Assembly: GCA_965224745.1 (NCBI GenBank)
Contig: CBDCZY010000009.1
Coordinates: 558,001 to 622,000 of the forward strand
Reading direction: 5' to 3'
Length of the DNA: 64,000 nt
Source of the DNA: CBDCZY01 sp965224745
Lineage (GTDB): Bacteria; Pseudomonadota; Gammaproteobacteria; Methylococcales; Methylomonadaceae
Shown: one piece after another, positions 28,575 through 36,715 of the stretch
How positions within the stretch are numbered: the first letter of the stretch is position 1
Layout of the letters: each line of letters starts with the position of its first letter
Notes under the pieces: model-generated
What the model saw: only the letters and a program-made list of their open reading frames with translations
The model's database searches: none
What the model was told of the DNA's origin: nothing
Translations under genes and position numbers: made by a program

Positions 28575-28697
28575 TAATCAAACTAACTGCCATTTAATGG
28601 TCGGCTTAAAAGTCAAACCAAGTAAAAAACCCAGTACATTGGCAATGATTGGGTATTGATAAAGGTAGAATTAATGATCGATAACAAAGGTTTTAAT

Positions 28698-29495
28698 ATG
28701 CGAAAATTTATTTTATGTAAAGTATTCCTATTAATAATACCCATATCTGCATTAGGGGTAGATTTCTCTAGCTCTTCAGTAGTAACCGAAGCATCAGGTA
28801 CTGATACCGTGCGAATCCGAGGTATTGAAGACGCAGGTCAATTTTTTACTGTCGATTTAAGGTTAACGGCAGACTCCAGGCTTGAACTGGCTAGCTCGCC
28901 ACAGATATCGCAAGACAATAATATTGCTTTGGAACGTGAATTAAGGAATACAACCTGGATAGGGACTTACACGATCAACAATAAAGTTTACAACACTTCT
29001 TTAACATTCTCATTGGTTCAAAATAACGACATTATTGGTGAGATAAGACATGAAGAGTTACCAGAAGAAGGTGATAATTTTCTAGAAGTCAGAGTCATTG
29101 GAACTATAGTCACTCAGTTCGAAATAACGAAAGACTTCATTGCAGCAAACGAGGCATTAAACTCTGACAATATTTCTCCTGGATTTGTTGATGCTGATAA
29201 CTTACCAACCGATATTCGCCAAATACTAGAGGCAGATCCTGCTGTAGGATCCAGACAACTTATCAGAGCTAGAAGAGCAAGAGCGATTAATTTAAAGCAA
29301 GATACCAGGGCACCTTGGCAATCCAATAGAGAATACCGGTTAACCCTCGCTAGAGATGAAGATCTAGGTACAGCGAGCGGAAACTTATTAGAAGGCTCTG
29401 TTGGAATTCCTACTGTTTATACTCTAAACAGCACCACAGGAGTTTCCGATAGCAGTACTACGGATAATGGTAAATTGCTTCTTTTTAAAAACTAG
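28698..29495 (+). CDS. Secreted protein of unknown function
   Basis: About 265 residues with a clear signal peptide (MRKFILCKVFLLIIPISALG). The mature part is rich in Asp, Ser and Thr, with alternating beta-like stretches (TVDLRLTADSRLEL, TWIGTYTINNKVYNTSLTFSLVQ). I recognise no domain. I chose the ATG at 28698 because an AAAGG site lies seven bases before it and the signal peptide starts there; an ATG at 28674 with its own AAGGT site would add eight residues. It follows mtkB by about 120 bases. Confidence 0.65.
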   Translation: MRKFILCKVFLLIIPISALGVDFSSSSVVTEASGTDTVRIRGIEDAGQFFTVDLRLTADSRLELASSPQISQDNNIALERELRNTTWIGTYTINNKVYNTSLTFSLVQNNDIIGEIRHEELPEEGDNFLEVRVIGTIVTQFEITKDFIAANEALNSDNISPGFVDADNLPTDIRQILEADPAVGSRQLIRARRARAINLKQDTRAPWQSNREYRLTLARDEDLGTASGNLLEGSVGIPTVYTLNSTTGVSDSSTTDNGKLLLFKN

Positions 29496-29502
29496 TTGCA
29501 GA

Positions 29503-30345
29503 TTAATCTCGCAAATCGGCTAAATAAGGTTCAATAAACAACGCAGGGTTCACTTTGGTTTGGTTCAGATAAACATTCCAATGTAAATGTGGACCCGTGA
29601 CACGTCCCGTTTCGCCAATTTTCCCTAACAAACCACCGCTTAAAACTTTTTGACCTTCTGTCACATTAATCTTACTCATATGGAAGTAACCGGTTATTAA
29701 CCCTTGTCCATGATCTAAAAATACCGTGTTACCATTAAAAAAATAATTTCCGGTATTCAACACAGTACCTTTGGCAGGTGCGATAATATCAGTTCCTGTA
29801 GGGGCAGCAATATCAAGACCACTATGTGGTTTTTTAGGCTGCTTATTGAAAAATCTTTTTAACCCAAAAGGGCTGCTCAAACGCCCATTGGCAGGTACTA
29901 TAAAATCAGTTTGAACGTCGGATTTTGCCGTCCAGGTTTGCAATGCTTGTTTGATTGGGATGCTTTCCCGAGTAATCCGCTTCATATCCTTAGGGTTTGG
30001 GTTAACCATTCGCTTGTTCTTAATTTCGATATATTGAGCAGGATATTCCTTTTTCTGTACAGAAAAACCAACATTAAAAGACTCTTTTTCCTTAGCTTTA
30101 ACCTCAATCAAATGCTGGCCAAGTTTAGCCGATAAAGGAATACCAACTAGCGCCACCCAATCGCCTTGCTGTGTCGTTACTAACACTGGTTTTCCTTGAT
30201 AAGAAACTTGTGGTGCATTCTTATTCTTATCTGTACCTAATTTGATATGGACGATGCCGCCAGGTACAGCAGAAGCTTCTGGCAAACGGGCCGAAAGTGT
30301 GACGGTAGGGTAAAGCAAGAATAACAATGAGAGGTATCTAATCAT
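29503..30345 (-). CDS. Secreted M23-family metallopeptidase
   Basis: Periplasmic peptidoglycan DD-endopeptidase or LytM-type activator. About 280 residues. An N-terminal signal peptide (MIRYLSLLFLLYPTVTLSA) leads into a beta-rich domain and then the M23 fold, with zinc-site residues in HSGLDIAAP (about 174) and HLHW (about 253). Both His motifs are intact, so it should be an active peptidase. The ATG at 30345 has an AAGGA site eight bases upstream and is preferred to the GTG at 30366. It overlaps the end of xseA by 8 bases, so the two are probably co-transcribed. Confidence 0.9.
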   Translation of the reverse strand: MIRYLSLLFLLYPTVTLSARLPEASAVPGGIVHIKLGTDKNKNAPQVSYQGKPVLVTTQQGDWVALVGIPLSAKLGQHLIEVKAKEKESFNVGFSVQKKEYPAQYIEIKNKRMVNPNPKDMKRITRESIPIKQALQTWTAKSDVQTDFIVPANGRLSSPFGLKRFFNKQPKKPHSGLDIAAPTGTDIIAPAKGTVLNTGNYFFNGNTVFLDHGQGLITGYFHMSKINVTEGQKVLSGGLLGKIGETGRVTGPHLHWNVYLNQTKVNPALFIEPYLADLRD

Positions 30346-31702
30346 GTTGTGAATCCTTAATGACACTAATCAATTTTCCTTTTGCTAAACGGGTAGTAAC
30401 GACTTCGCCAAGATCTACCTGTTTAGAACTGGTAATGATTTCATCGTGTTGATTTTGCACAACGGAATAACCTCGACTTAACGTGGCAAGCGGGCTAACC
30501 GTATCTAAATTATGGCTCAATAAAGCAATTTGTTGCTTAAAATGGGCCATTTTATTTTGCATGGAAAGAGATAGACGCTTATTTAGTAGTTTTTGATATT
30601 CTGTATAGTGCTTAACCAATGGCTTTGGACTGTATTGTTGCATTTTTGTAGACCGTATTGTTAGGCTTGCATTGGCAGTATGAATTTTATTGGTGATTAG
30701 CTGTATTAATCTTTTTTCAGTGTCATCCAAGCTTTGTCCTTTATAATTAATTTGTTGCTTAGGGTGTAATTGTTCAAGACGTTTAAGAAGCCACCCAAGC
30801 ACTTGTTTTTGTTTACCAAAATATTGATCTGCTAAGGAAGTAATCCGGCATTCTAGTTTGTTAAACGTGTTTAACCATTCTTGGCTGTCTGGTGAAACGA
30901 TTTCTGCTGCGCCTGAAGGAGTCGGGGCTCTAACATCAGCAACAAAATCAGCAATGGTAACGTCTGTTTCGTGGCCTACGCCACAAATGATAGGTATGGA
31001 ACAATTATAGATAGCTCTTGCAACAAGCTCTTCGTTAAAAACCCACAAATCTTCCAGTGAACCACCGCCCCTTGCAATAATTAACACATCACATTCGGCG
31101 CGACGGTCTGCAGTATGAATCATTTTTGTGATTTCCTCTGTGGCCTTATCCCCTTGAACTGAGGTTGGATAAACGACTATTGGGATAGCAGCATACCGAT
31201 GTTTTAAGACAATCAAAACATCTTGTAAGGCGGCTCCTGAGGAGGAAGTAATAATACCGATCTTAGTAGGAAGTGCGGGCAATGGTTGTTTGTTTTTAAC
31301 AGAAAATAAGCCTTCTTTATCAAGCTTGTTTTTTAACGCTTCATAAGCCAATCGTAAACGTCCTTCGCCAGCATCCTCAATAGTTTCGACTAACAGCTGA
31401 TAGTCACCTCTAGTCTCGTAAATGCCCACTTGAGCAGTTACGATGATTTCAGCGCCATTTTGAAGTTTAGCCAGACTTGACCGTTGATTACCGCGAAAAA
31501 ACGCACATCTAATTTGAGCGTTCGGATCTTTTAGGGTGAAATAAATATGTCCGGAAGCCGCTCTGGTGAAGTTGGAGATTTCCCCTTGAACTTTAATAAC
31601 CGAAAAATAATCAGCTAATAAATTTTTAGCTTCTCGATTTAGGTCAGATACGGTTAATATTCCTGAATTATATGTATCTGGGGTATAGCTTGTTTCAAGC
31701 AT
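30338..31702 (-). CDS. xseA: Exodeoxyribonuclease VII large subunit
   Basis: Catalytic subunit of the single-strand exonuclease VII. About 454 residues. OB-fold N-terminus (SDLNREAKNLLADYFSVIKVQGEISNF, in pieces NREAKNLL and VQGEISNF), the catalytic core with ITSSSGAALQDVL, IARGGGSLEDLWVFNEE and GVGHETDVTIADFVADVRAPTP (as GVGHETD and DVRAPTPSGAA), then a long helical region. I used the internal Met at 31702 (MLETSYTPDTYNSG); a Met at 31729 is also in frame. Small subunit xseB is not in the window. Confidence 0.94.
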   Translation of the reverse strand: MLETSYTPDTYNSGILTVSDLNREAKNLLADYFSVIKVQGEISNFTRAASGHIYFTLKDPNAQIRCAFFRGNQRSSLAKLQNGAEIIVTAQVGIYETRGDYQLLVETIEDAGEGRLRLAYEALKNKLDKEGLFSVKNKQPLPALPTKIGIITSSSGAALQDVLIVLKHRYAAIPIVVYPTSVQGDKATEEITKMIHTADRRAECDVLIIARGGGSLEDLWVFNEELVARAIYNCSIPIICGVGHETDVTIADFVADVRAPTPSGAAEIVSPDSQEWLNTFNKLECRITSLADQYFGKQKQVLGWLLKRLEQLHPKQQINYKGQSLDDTEKRLIQLITNKIHTANASLTIRSTKMQQYSPKPLVKHYTEYQKLLNKRLSLSMQNKMAHFKQQIALLSHNLDTVSPLATLSRGYSVVQNQHDEIITSSKQVDLGEVVTTRLAKGKLISVIKDSQHD

Positions 31703-32121
31703 CTCTACAATGTTACCACAAAAAACCACAGTGTTCAGCGAGTGTTCATTTAACCCTGCTAGAATTTGATCATACTTTCAGAAAAAGAAATCAAATAACT
31801 GAATTTAATAAGAAGGCAAATATAATCTTTGGGTGTCTTTGGGTCAATAATAACAAATGTAATCTTCCTTGTAATATTTGAAGAGAGTTAATTCGCTAAG
31901 AGTTAACTCTCTTTTTTATTGCCTATTACTTTTTCAAATACCTTTTTTAGTCTAAATACAATTTCCTTTATTTTCGTATTTTTTCAATATTTACAAATAC
32001 TATCTTGCACCTTCATTTATTCCATTGATAACATAGAAAAACGTAGTCTTCATTGTCCCCCAGCCCTAGAAAAACACACCTGGCTATTAGCCTGAAAATT
32101 AACATTGATGAAGGTTTTAAA
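31703..32121. other. AT-rich intergenic region with no gene seen
   Basis: No convincing coding sequence. A 69-codon frame at 31672-31881 is antisense to the xseA start, has no ribosome-binding site and is rejected. The stretch contains the strong rightward terminator at 31881-31917. Confidence 0.6.
31881..31917 (+). terminator. Strong rho-independent terminator with no gene in front of it
   Basis: AAGAGAGTTAA pairs perfectly with TTAACTCTCTT across an 11-base loop, followed directly by TTTTTT. Its T-run is on the plus strand only. No plus-strand gene lies upstream, since xseA runs away from it, so it may end a short non-coding transcript starting near the xseA promoter. Confidence 0.75.
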
Positions 32122-32252
32122 GTCAGCTAGGGCACCGAACCTAATAGAAATGGCATCAATCTATTGGCGATAACACACTGACTGACGCCATTTTCGATCG
32201 CTTGATGCACAATGCTCAGCGAATCAACTAAAAAGGAGAATCTATGCGAAAA
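32122..32252 (+). pseudogene. Remnant of an IS21-type IstB ATPase (C-terminus)
   Basis: Reading across one frameshift and one stop gives RAPNLIEM, then WHQSIGDNTLTDAIFDRL, MHNAQRIN, stop, KGESMRK. This matches the well-known IstB ending (WH..IGDPTLADAILDRLVHNAHRI.LKGESMRK, from memory). The rest of IstB, IstA and the IS ends are not visible. The AAAGGAGAATCTATG that looks like a ribosome-binding site and start here is actually the KGESM codons of the remnant. Confidence 0.75.
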
Positions 32253-32432
32253 ATTCAGTCAAATTTGATTGGATACTATCCTTGGAACTTGGGTAGGAAC
32301 ATGCAGCAACATCAAGAACATAAACCGAAATGCCACCAGATTAATAATTAAGAAAATAGACTTAAGTTATTTTTTATATCAGACTTATGTGTCCAGTTTA
32401 GTGTAGACATATCAAAGGGAGGAATAACCAAC

Positions 32433-33248
32433 ATGCAAACACCTAACTTTTTCAAAGACCTCATGTCTTACTTTATGAAAGTGATAGTTACCTTGATGAT
32501 GTTTTTGTTCACTGCATTTGGAGTCTACGCATATTATCCAAAGGAAACGCTAAAATTCATGCAAGGCATCCACATAAAAGGTAATGGCAGAGTAATCCAG
32601 CTGCATCCAGATAGTGAAAGAAGCAAACCCATTATCTCTTGGTATGATTTTGAAAGTGGCGAGCAGGCGGCCTGGTTAGTGACTCACGATCGTCAGCCAG
32701 AGTTCGAAGGCTACGATAGGCATCGTCACTTCAGTATCGAAACCAGCAAAGCCAAAATGGGTTGGTTAACAACTAGGATGGAGTTTCCCTATGGAAAAGA
32801 TATTATCGATATTGGTATTTATGATTCGAATTTGAAGCTGAATACTGGGCTTTTTATGTATTACAATGCCGAAAAAACTGCCGGTAGTTTTTTTCATCCC
32901 GACCAAGAATCTTTTATCACTTTTGCACCGCGTGATATGAAAATGAAATCGAAAACTGGCTCGTTTTTATTTTATGCAGATGGCGATCCCAGCAATAGGA
33001 AACAAGACAGCGAAGTAATAGTCTATGGTGAAGGGAACGGGAATGAATTTGTTCGCTTAGCGCACAACGGCAGCAATGCAATACTACAAACTAAGGCAGG
33101 TACGCTAGTAGTTGATCAGAAATACCATACCCCTAAAAATTCGGGGGAAACTTGCCAACCTAAGGCGCTCGCCTTTGATGAGGACTATATCTATATTTGT
33201 AGCAATACAGAGAAATGGGGTAGAACAAGTCTCGAATACGATTGGTAG
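32433..33248 (+). CDS. Membrane-anchored protein with a phage tail-fibre-like C-terminus
   Basis: 271 residues, function unknown. One transmembrane segment near the N-terminus (VIVTLMMFLFTAFGVYAYY, about residues 18-36) leaves the remainder outside the cytoplasm. The body is beta-rich (KTGSFLFYADGDPSN, EVIVYGEGNGNEFVRLAH) and the end, ALAFDEDYIYICSNTEKWG then RTSLEYDW, resembles the terminal motif of phage tail-fibre or tailspike proteins (a 'YIY.C...WKR..L' pattern). A GGAGG ribosome-binding site precedes the ATG. It stands between an IstB remnant and polysaccharide genes. The tail-fibre resemblance is my pattern recognition, not a database match. Confidence 0.6.
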   Translation: MQTPNFFKDLMSYFMKVIVTLMMFLFTAFGVYAYYPKETLKFMQGIHIKGNGRVIQLHPDSERSKPIISWYDFESGEQAAWLVTHDRQPEFEGYDRHRHFSIETSKAKMGWLTTRMEFPYGKDIIDIGIYDSNLKLNTGLFMYYNAEKTAGSFFHPDQESFITFAPRDMKMKSKTGSFLFYADGDPSNRKQDSEVIVYGEGNGNEFVRLAHNGSNAILQTKAGTLVVDQKYHTPKNSGETCQPKALAFDEDYIYICSNTEKWGRTSLEYDW

Positions 33249-33333
33249 GGTTTTATACTTTTCGCCGAATTTCAGTAGCCATAGGTACAATAAATATAAG
33301 CTTTTAAGGTGATAAACCTTTGGCTCAAGTTTC

Positions 33334-33912
33334 TTAAGCATCAATCTTTCTAATCAATTTTGCTGGATTTCCAGCCCATATTTCATTGCTTGGTATGCTT
33401 TTAGAAACTACACTGCCTGCACCCACAATAGAATTTTTACCAATACTGACTCCTTTTAAAATTATTGATCCTCCACCAACCAATACATTGTCTTCGATAA
33501 CAATTTCTTTGGACTTTACATTTATATCCTCAGCTATCCGGTCATTTGGATCAAGGCTATGAAAGTCTGTATCCCATATTTTACAATCTCCTCCGACCAT
33601 AACATTATTACCTATCTGAACACTCTTTGTTGCTCTGATGGTACTGTTTGACATTCCTACATAATCACCAATAATCAAAGAAGCATTTTTGCCGACCAAC
33701 ATTCTCATGATTGTATCCCCACCAATTGGGTTAAACCTTTCACCAGAATTAGCATTAAAATTTTTGCCAATCTTTAATTCTCCGCTGTTTCGAATGTAGA
33801 TTCTGCCACGGATGATATAGTCATTAATCTGTACGTTATTTTTCTTCAAGCAATTGGCATTCATCATTTCAATGATGTATTCATAAAAAAGCTTAAAAAT
33901 TTTCTTCATCAA
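33334..33912 (-). CDS. Left-handed beta-helix (hexapeptide repeat) acyltransferase
   Basis: 192 residues of the hexapeptide-transferase superfamily. Repeated [LIV]GxxxxI units are visible (IGKNFNA, VGKNASLIIGDYVGMSN, IGNNVMVGGDCKI), then VGGGSIILKGVSIGKNSIVGAGSVV (seen as ILKGVSIG and IVGAGSVVS) and the ending IWAGNPAKLIRKI, typical of sugar O-acetyltransferases used in surface-polysaccharide synthesis. The catalytic His is probably in DTDFHSLDPNDR. It is divergent from, and about 740 bases away from, a Wzx-type flippase. The acceptor sugar is unknown. Confidence 0.88.
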   Translation of the reverse strand: MMKKIFKLFYEYIIEMMNANCLKKNNVQINDYIIRGRIYIRNSGELKIGKNFNANSGERFNPIGGDTIMRMLVGKNASLIIGDYVGMSNSTIRATKSVQIGNNVMVGGDCKIWDTDFHSLDPNDRIAEDINVKSKEIVIEDNVLVGGGSIILKGVSIGKNSIVGAGSVVSKSIPSNEIWAGNPAKLIRKIDA

Positions 33913-34650
33913 ATTTCCTTAAAATTCTGGTTGCTTGTTCCCATAATCAAGTGACCTGGATTAATAGTATAAATATCGCGCATCGAAATATAACCACCCA
34001 ACTCAGACTCAGAAGTTATCTCAAATCCAAGGGTGCTTGCGTTAAGATTGATATACTAATTATTATAGTTCAGGGTATGGGAAAATAAATCCGTTTTAAG
34101 AGTCTCAATGTTTTCATACTGGAAGTATCAACGGTGTTGGCTTTGATTTGTACATGACTTCAACCAACATTTTACAAGATGTAACCGACCCCGTTTTCGA
34201 TCAAGCTATTCTAAATTTTCAACGAATTCAGAAATTAAACATGACAGGGATTGGAATAGACTTATTCTTTTATTATCGCACAGGTACCAGGGGTCATCTC
34301 TTTAAATTGGCTGGTGATTTGTACTAAAAAAACTATGCAGCATAAGTCAATGCTGACATTTGATGGCCATTTTATTTTTAAGTTCGCTTCATAGTATAAC
34401 TATTCTTGCTAATCCATAGGAATGACTTTATCCTCTTTCAGGCTACTGTTTAATTGTATATATTCAATTTATACTTTTAGCTTCAATGGCATTTCACGAC
34501 AAGAAGTATTATTTTTCATGATATTGCATATAGTTTTATAAAATGGTTGAAACTTAAGCGAAAATCAGCCATTTAAGAACTAGGCTTATAATAAAACCAA
34601 CTGTAACAATAAAGCAAAAAGCTATCACTCTTAATTGATACAATTATAAA
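33913..34650. other. AT-rich gap with one possible gene remnant
   Basis: About 740 bases between the divergent acyltransferase and flippase. A frame open from about 34100 to a stop at 34327 (ATG at 34154, 57 codons) encodes GVGFDLYMTSTNIL, DPVFDQAILNF and GIGIDLFFYY. It reads like protein rather than random sequence, but has no ribosome-binding site and I cannot assign it. It may be the end of a decayed gene. Confidence 0.35.
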
Positions 34651-35895
34651 ATGTCCAACATAATAAAAAAAGGGTTGCTGGGTCTAATCATTAGATTTAT
34701 GGGTGCCTTTATGAACTTTGGCTTATCCATATATTTGGCTAGAATACTTGCCAAAAGTGAGTTTGGAATTTACCAATATTTAATTACCCTGTTGGGTGGG
34801 ATAGCTGTCCTGGGTAGATTTGGCATGGATACATATTTAATTACCAAAATTCCGGGCGAAAGAAGCAGCAGAGTTGTTAATAGCTTAATCTGGAACTCTC
34901 TTGTAGGCGTTTTATTAATCCTCTGCATCTTTTTAATTATTAGTTATTTTATTTTTATTTTTATACAAACAAATAGCGAAACAGTTACTTACGCAAAAAT
35001 ATTACTACTAGCTTTGATACCACAAACGTTGTATATGCTTGTTGCATCAATTCAAAAAGCAAGAGAACGATTGCATTCATCAGTCATAATCAACAACATT
35101 GCCCCCCCTCTGTTTCTCTTTATATTTTGTTATAGCTTAAAACGTTATTTTGATGCACTTGATTTAGTCACTTATTCATATATTGCCTCTTCAGCGGTCA
35201 CTTGTCTCATTGGTGTTTGGTATGCGACTCATAAAATCAAGTTGAGTACAATAAGAAAAAGCACAAGCCTCATTAAGCTCTCTTTCTTTAGTAGCATGGT
35301 TTTTGTTCCACATTCTATTTTGGCTTACACTATGCTTTGGGTAGATGTTTTAATTGTAGGAACTTTTCTTGATGCAAAACAAACTGCAGACTACTCAGTA
35401 GCATCCAGAGTCACTCTGGTTATTTTATTAGCTATGTCAGTTTATGACGGACTAGTTGCGCCAAAAATCGTATCGTGGAAAAAAAATCTTGTGCACGATG
35501 ACTTTGTATTAAAAATAAAAAAAGTATTTCTATTTACAACAGCATTTATTACAGGAATAACAATGGTAATGGTTTTTTCTTCAAAATATTTGATTTCATT
35601 GTTTGGAGAAAATTATCTAAACGCAGCTCCCATAGCCTTGATACTTTCGGTTTCATATTCGATTAGAGCCTTCTCCTCTTTTCCTGGGTATATTTTGATA
35701 GCTTCTGGAGAAATAGCTGCTTTAAATAAGTTACTCGCCTACACATTGTTTTTCAATATAGCCTTAAACTTAACCCTGGTCTTTAAATATGGTGTTCAAG
35801 GAGTAGCTGTTGGCTCTTTTGTCAGCAGCCTGTTTATTGTGGCTGTAAGTTACTACGCTGTAAATAGAAACTTTCGAAAACTTGCCACTATTTAA
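34651..35895 (+). CDS. Wzx-type polysaccharide flippase (MATE/PST superfamily)
   Basis: 414 residues, strongly hydrophobic with about 12 membrane helices. The N-terminus IIKKGLLGLIIRFMGAFMNFGLS, then ARILAKSEFGIYQYLITLLG, is the hallmark of the oligosaccharide flippase family, and the C-terminal half carries ISLFGENYLNAAPIALIL. It would move lipid-linked sugar repeat units across the inner membrane. The neighbouring acyltransferase supports a role in surface polysaccharide. Base composition is noticeably AT-rich, like the rest of this segment. Confidence 0.85.
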   Translation: MSNIIKKGLLGLIIRFMGAFMNFGLSIYLARILAKSEFGIYQYLITLLGGIAVLGRFGMDTYLITKIPGERSSRVVNSLIWNSLVGVLLILCIFLIISYFIFIFIQTNSETVTYAKILLLALIPQTLYMLVASIQKARERLHSSVIINNIAPPLFLFIFCYSLKRYFDALDLVTYSYIASSAVTCLIGVWYATHKIKLSTIRKSTSLIKLSFFSSMVFVPHSILAYTMLWVDVLIVGTFLDAKQTADYSVASRVTLVILLAMSVYDGLVAPKIVSWKKNLVHDDFVLKIKKVFLFTTAFITGITMVMVFSSKYLISLFGENYLNAAPIALILSVSYSIRAFSSFPGYILIASGEIAALNKLLAYTLFFNIALNLTLVFKYGVQGVAVGSFVSSLFIVAVSYYAVNRNFRKLATI

Positions 35896-35994
35896 GGAAT
35901 CGTCTTTGACCTATCAAGAACAAGCTAAAGCAGTGTATGGTGGCAAGAAAAAAGGCCAATAAAATTTACTGAGCTGAAGAGCAAGCCAAAGCAT

Positions 35995-36023
35995 AAAAAA
36001 GGGTTTAGATAAAATCTAAACCC
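35995..36023 (-). terminator. Rho-independent terminator after the tRNA cluster
   Basis: On the minus strand GGGTTTAGA and TCTAAACCC form a perfect 9-bp stem with a TTTTA loop, followed by TTTTTT. It lies 7 bases past the CCA end of tRNA-Asn and closes the csrA-tRNA transcript. Confidence 0.88.
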
Positions 36024-36030
36024 TCAATTT

Positions 36031-36106
36031 TGGCTCCCCCGGACGGGCTCGAACCGCCGACCTAGTGATTAACAGTCACCCGCTCTACCAACTGAGCTAC
36101 AGGGGA
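36031..36106 (-). tRNA. tRNA-Asn (anticodon GTT)
   Basis: 76-base cloverleaf. Acceptor arm TCCCCTG pairs with CGGGGGA, the D arm reads GCTCAGTTGGTAGAGC, the anticodon stem-loop is GTGACTGTTAATCAC with GTT, and the T arm has GGTTCGAGCCC. CCA is encoded. Confidence 0.95.
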
Positions 36107-36115
36107 ATAATCGTA

Positions 36116-36192
36116 TGGCGCGCCCGGAGAGATTCGAACTCCCGACCGCCTGGTTCGTAGCCAGGTACTCTATCCAACTGAGCTACGGGCGC
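36116..36192 (-). tRNA. tRNA-Arg (anticodon ACG)
   Basis: 77 bases with encoded CCA. Acceptor GCGCCCG pairs with CGGGCGC. The anticodon stem-loop CCTGGCTACGAACCAGG gives ACG, and the T loop is GTTCGAATC. It lies 9 bases from tRNA-Asn on the same strand. Confidence 0.95.
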
Positions 36193-36247
36193 TTTAAGCA
36201 AGCCCGATATTATGTTTTCTTTAAAACTGTCTGTCAAGTAATTAAAG

Positions 36248-36338
36248 TGGCGGAGAGAGAGGGATTCGAACCCTCGATGGGCTATTAACCCATACTCCCT
36301 TAGCAGGGGAGCGCCTTCAGCCACTCGGCCATCTCTCC
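36248..36338 (-). tRNA. tRNA-Ser (anticodon GCT)
   Basis: 91 bases, with the long variable arm expected for serine. Acceptor GGAGAGA pairs with TCTCTCC, the anticodon stem-loop CTCCCCTGCTAAGGGAG gives GCT, and CCA is encoded. The first of three tRNAs behind csrA. Confidence 0.95.
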
Positions 36339-36364
36339 GAAAAAATTCAATAAAATCTTTGTAA

Positions 36365-36583
36365 TTATTTGTTTCCCGAATCAGTTGCAACAGGATTGTC
36401 AGCTTCCGCCAACTCAGCCTTTTCTTTTTTGATTCGTTCATAAATCTCTTCCCTGTGGACGGACACTTCTTTAGGTGCATTGACACCGATCCGCACTTGA
36501 TTCCCTTTAACCCCAAGAACAGTGACAGTTACATCATCACCAATCATTAGAGTTTCTCCCACGCGACGAGTTAATATTAGCAT
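36365..36583 (-). CDS. csrA: Carbon storage regulator CsrA
   Basis: Small RNA-binding regulator that blocks translation at GGA-containing leaders. 72 residues. N-terminal MLILTRRVGETLMIGDDVTV is the canonical beta-strand 1, with RNA-binding Arg at position 7 of the strand region; VSVHREEIYERI gives the C-terminal RNA-binding Arg. Family length is about 60-70. It follows lysC on the same strand and precedes tRNA-Ser, the standard gammaproteobacterial order. Confidence 0.97.
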   Translation of the reverse strand: MLILTRRVGETLMIGDDVTVTVLGVKGNQVRIGVNAPKEVSVHREEIYERIKKEKAELAEADNPVATDSGNK

Positions 36584-36715
36584 AGCCCTTTTCTCCTATA
36601 TTTCCCTAATTTAAACAATGCTCCGTACTTTCATTCCTTTTTTATAAAGTATTAAACCGAGCCTTCGAATTATAACATTTTTTCAGTGGTTTGTCAGTTC
36701 TAACGAGCCGTTTTG

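Noticed and set aside
31672..31881. 69-codon frame starting antisense to xseA
   Set aside because: Start lies inside the xseA start region, there is no ribosome-binding site, and the product has no recognisable content. The terminator right after it more likely belongs to a non-coding transcript.
32244..32351. 35-codon small gene with an apparently perfect AAGGAG ribosome-binding site
   Set aside because: The bases before and after the ATG encode KGESMRK, the conserved end of IstB, so the signal is a relic of a transposition gene rather than a translation start.
36097..36516. 139-codon frame over csrA and two tRNAs
   Set aside because: It runs antisense-free but in another frame of csrA and straight through tRNA-Ser and tRNA-Arg; the RNA genes and csrA explain the sequence.
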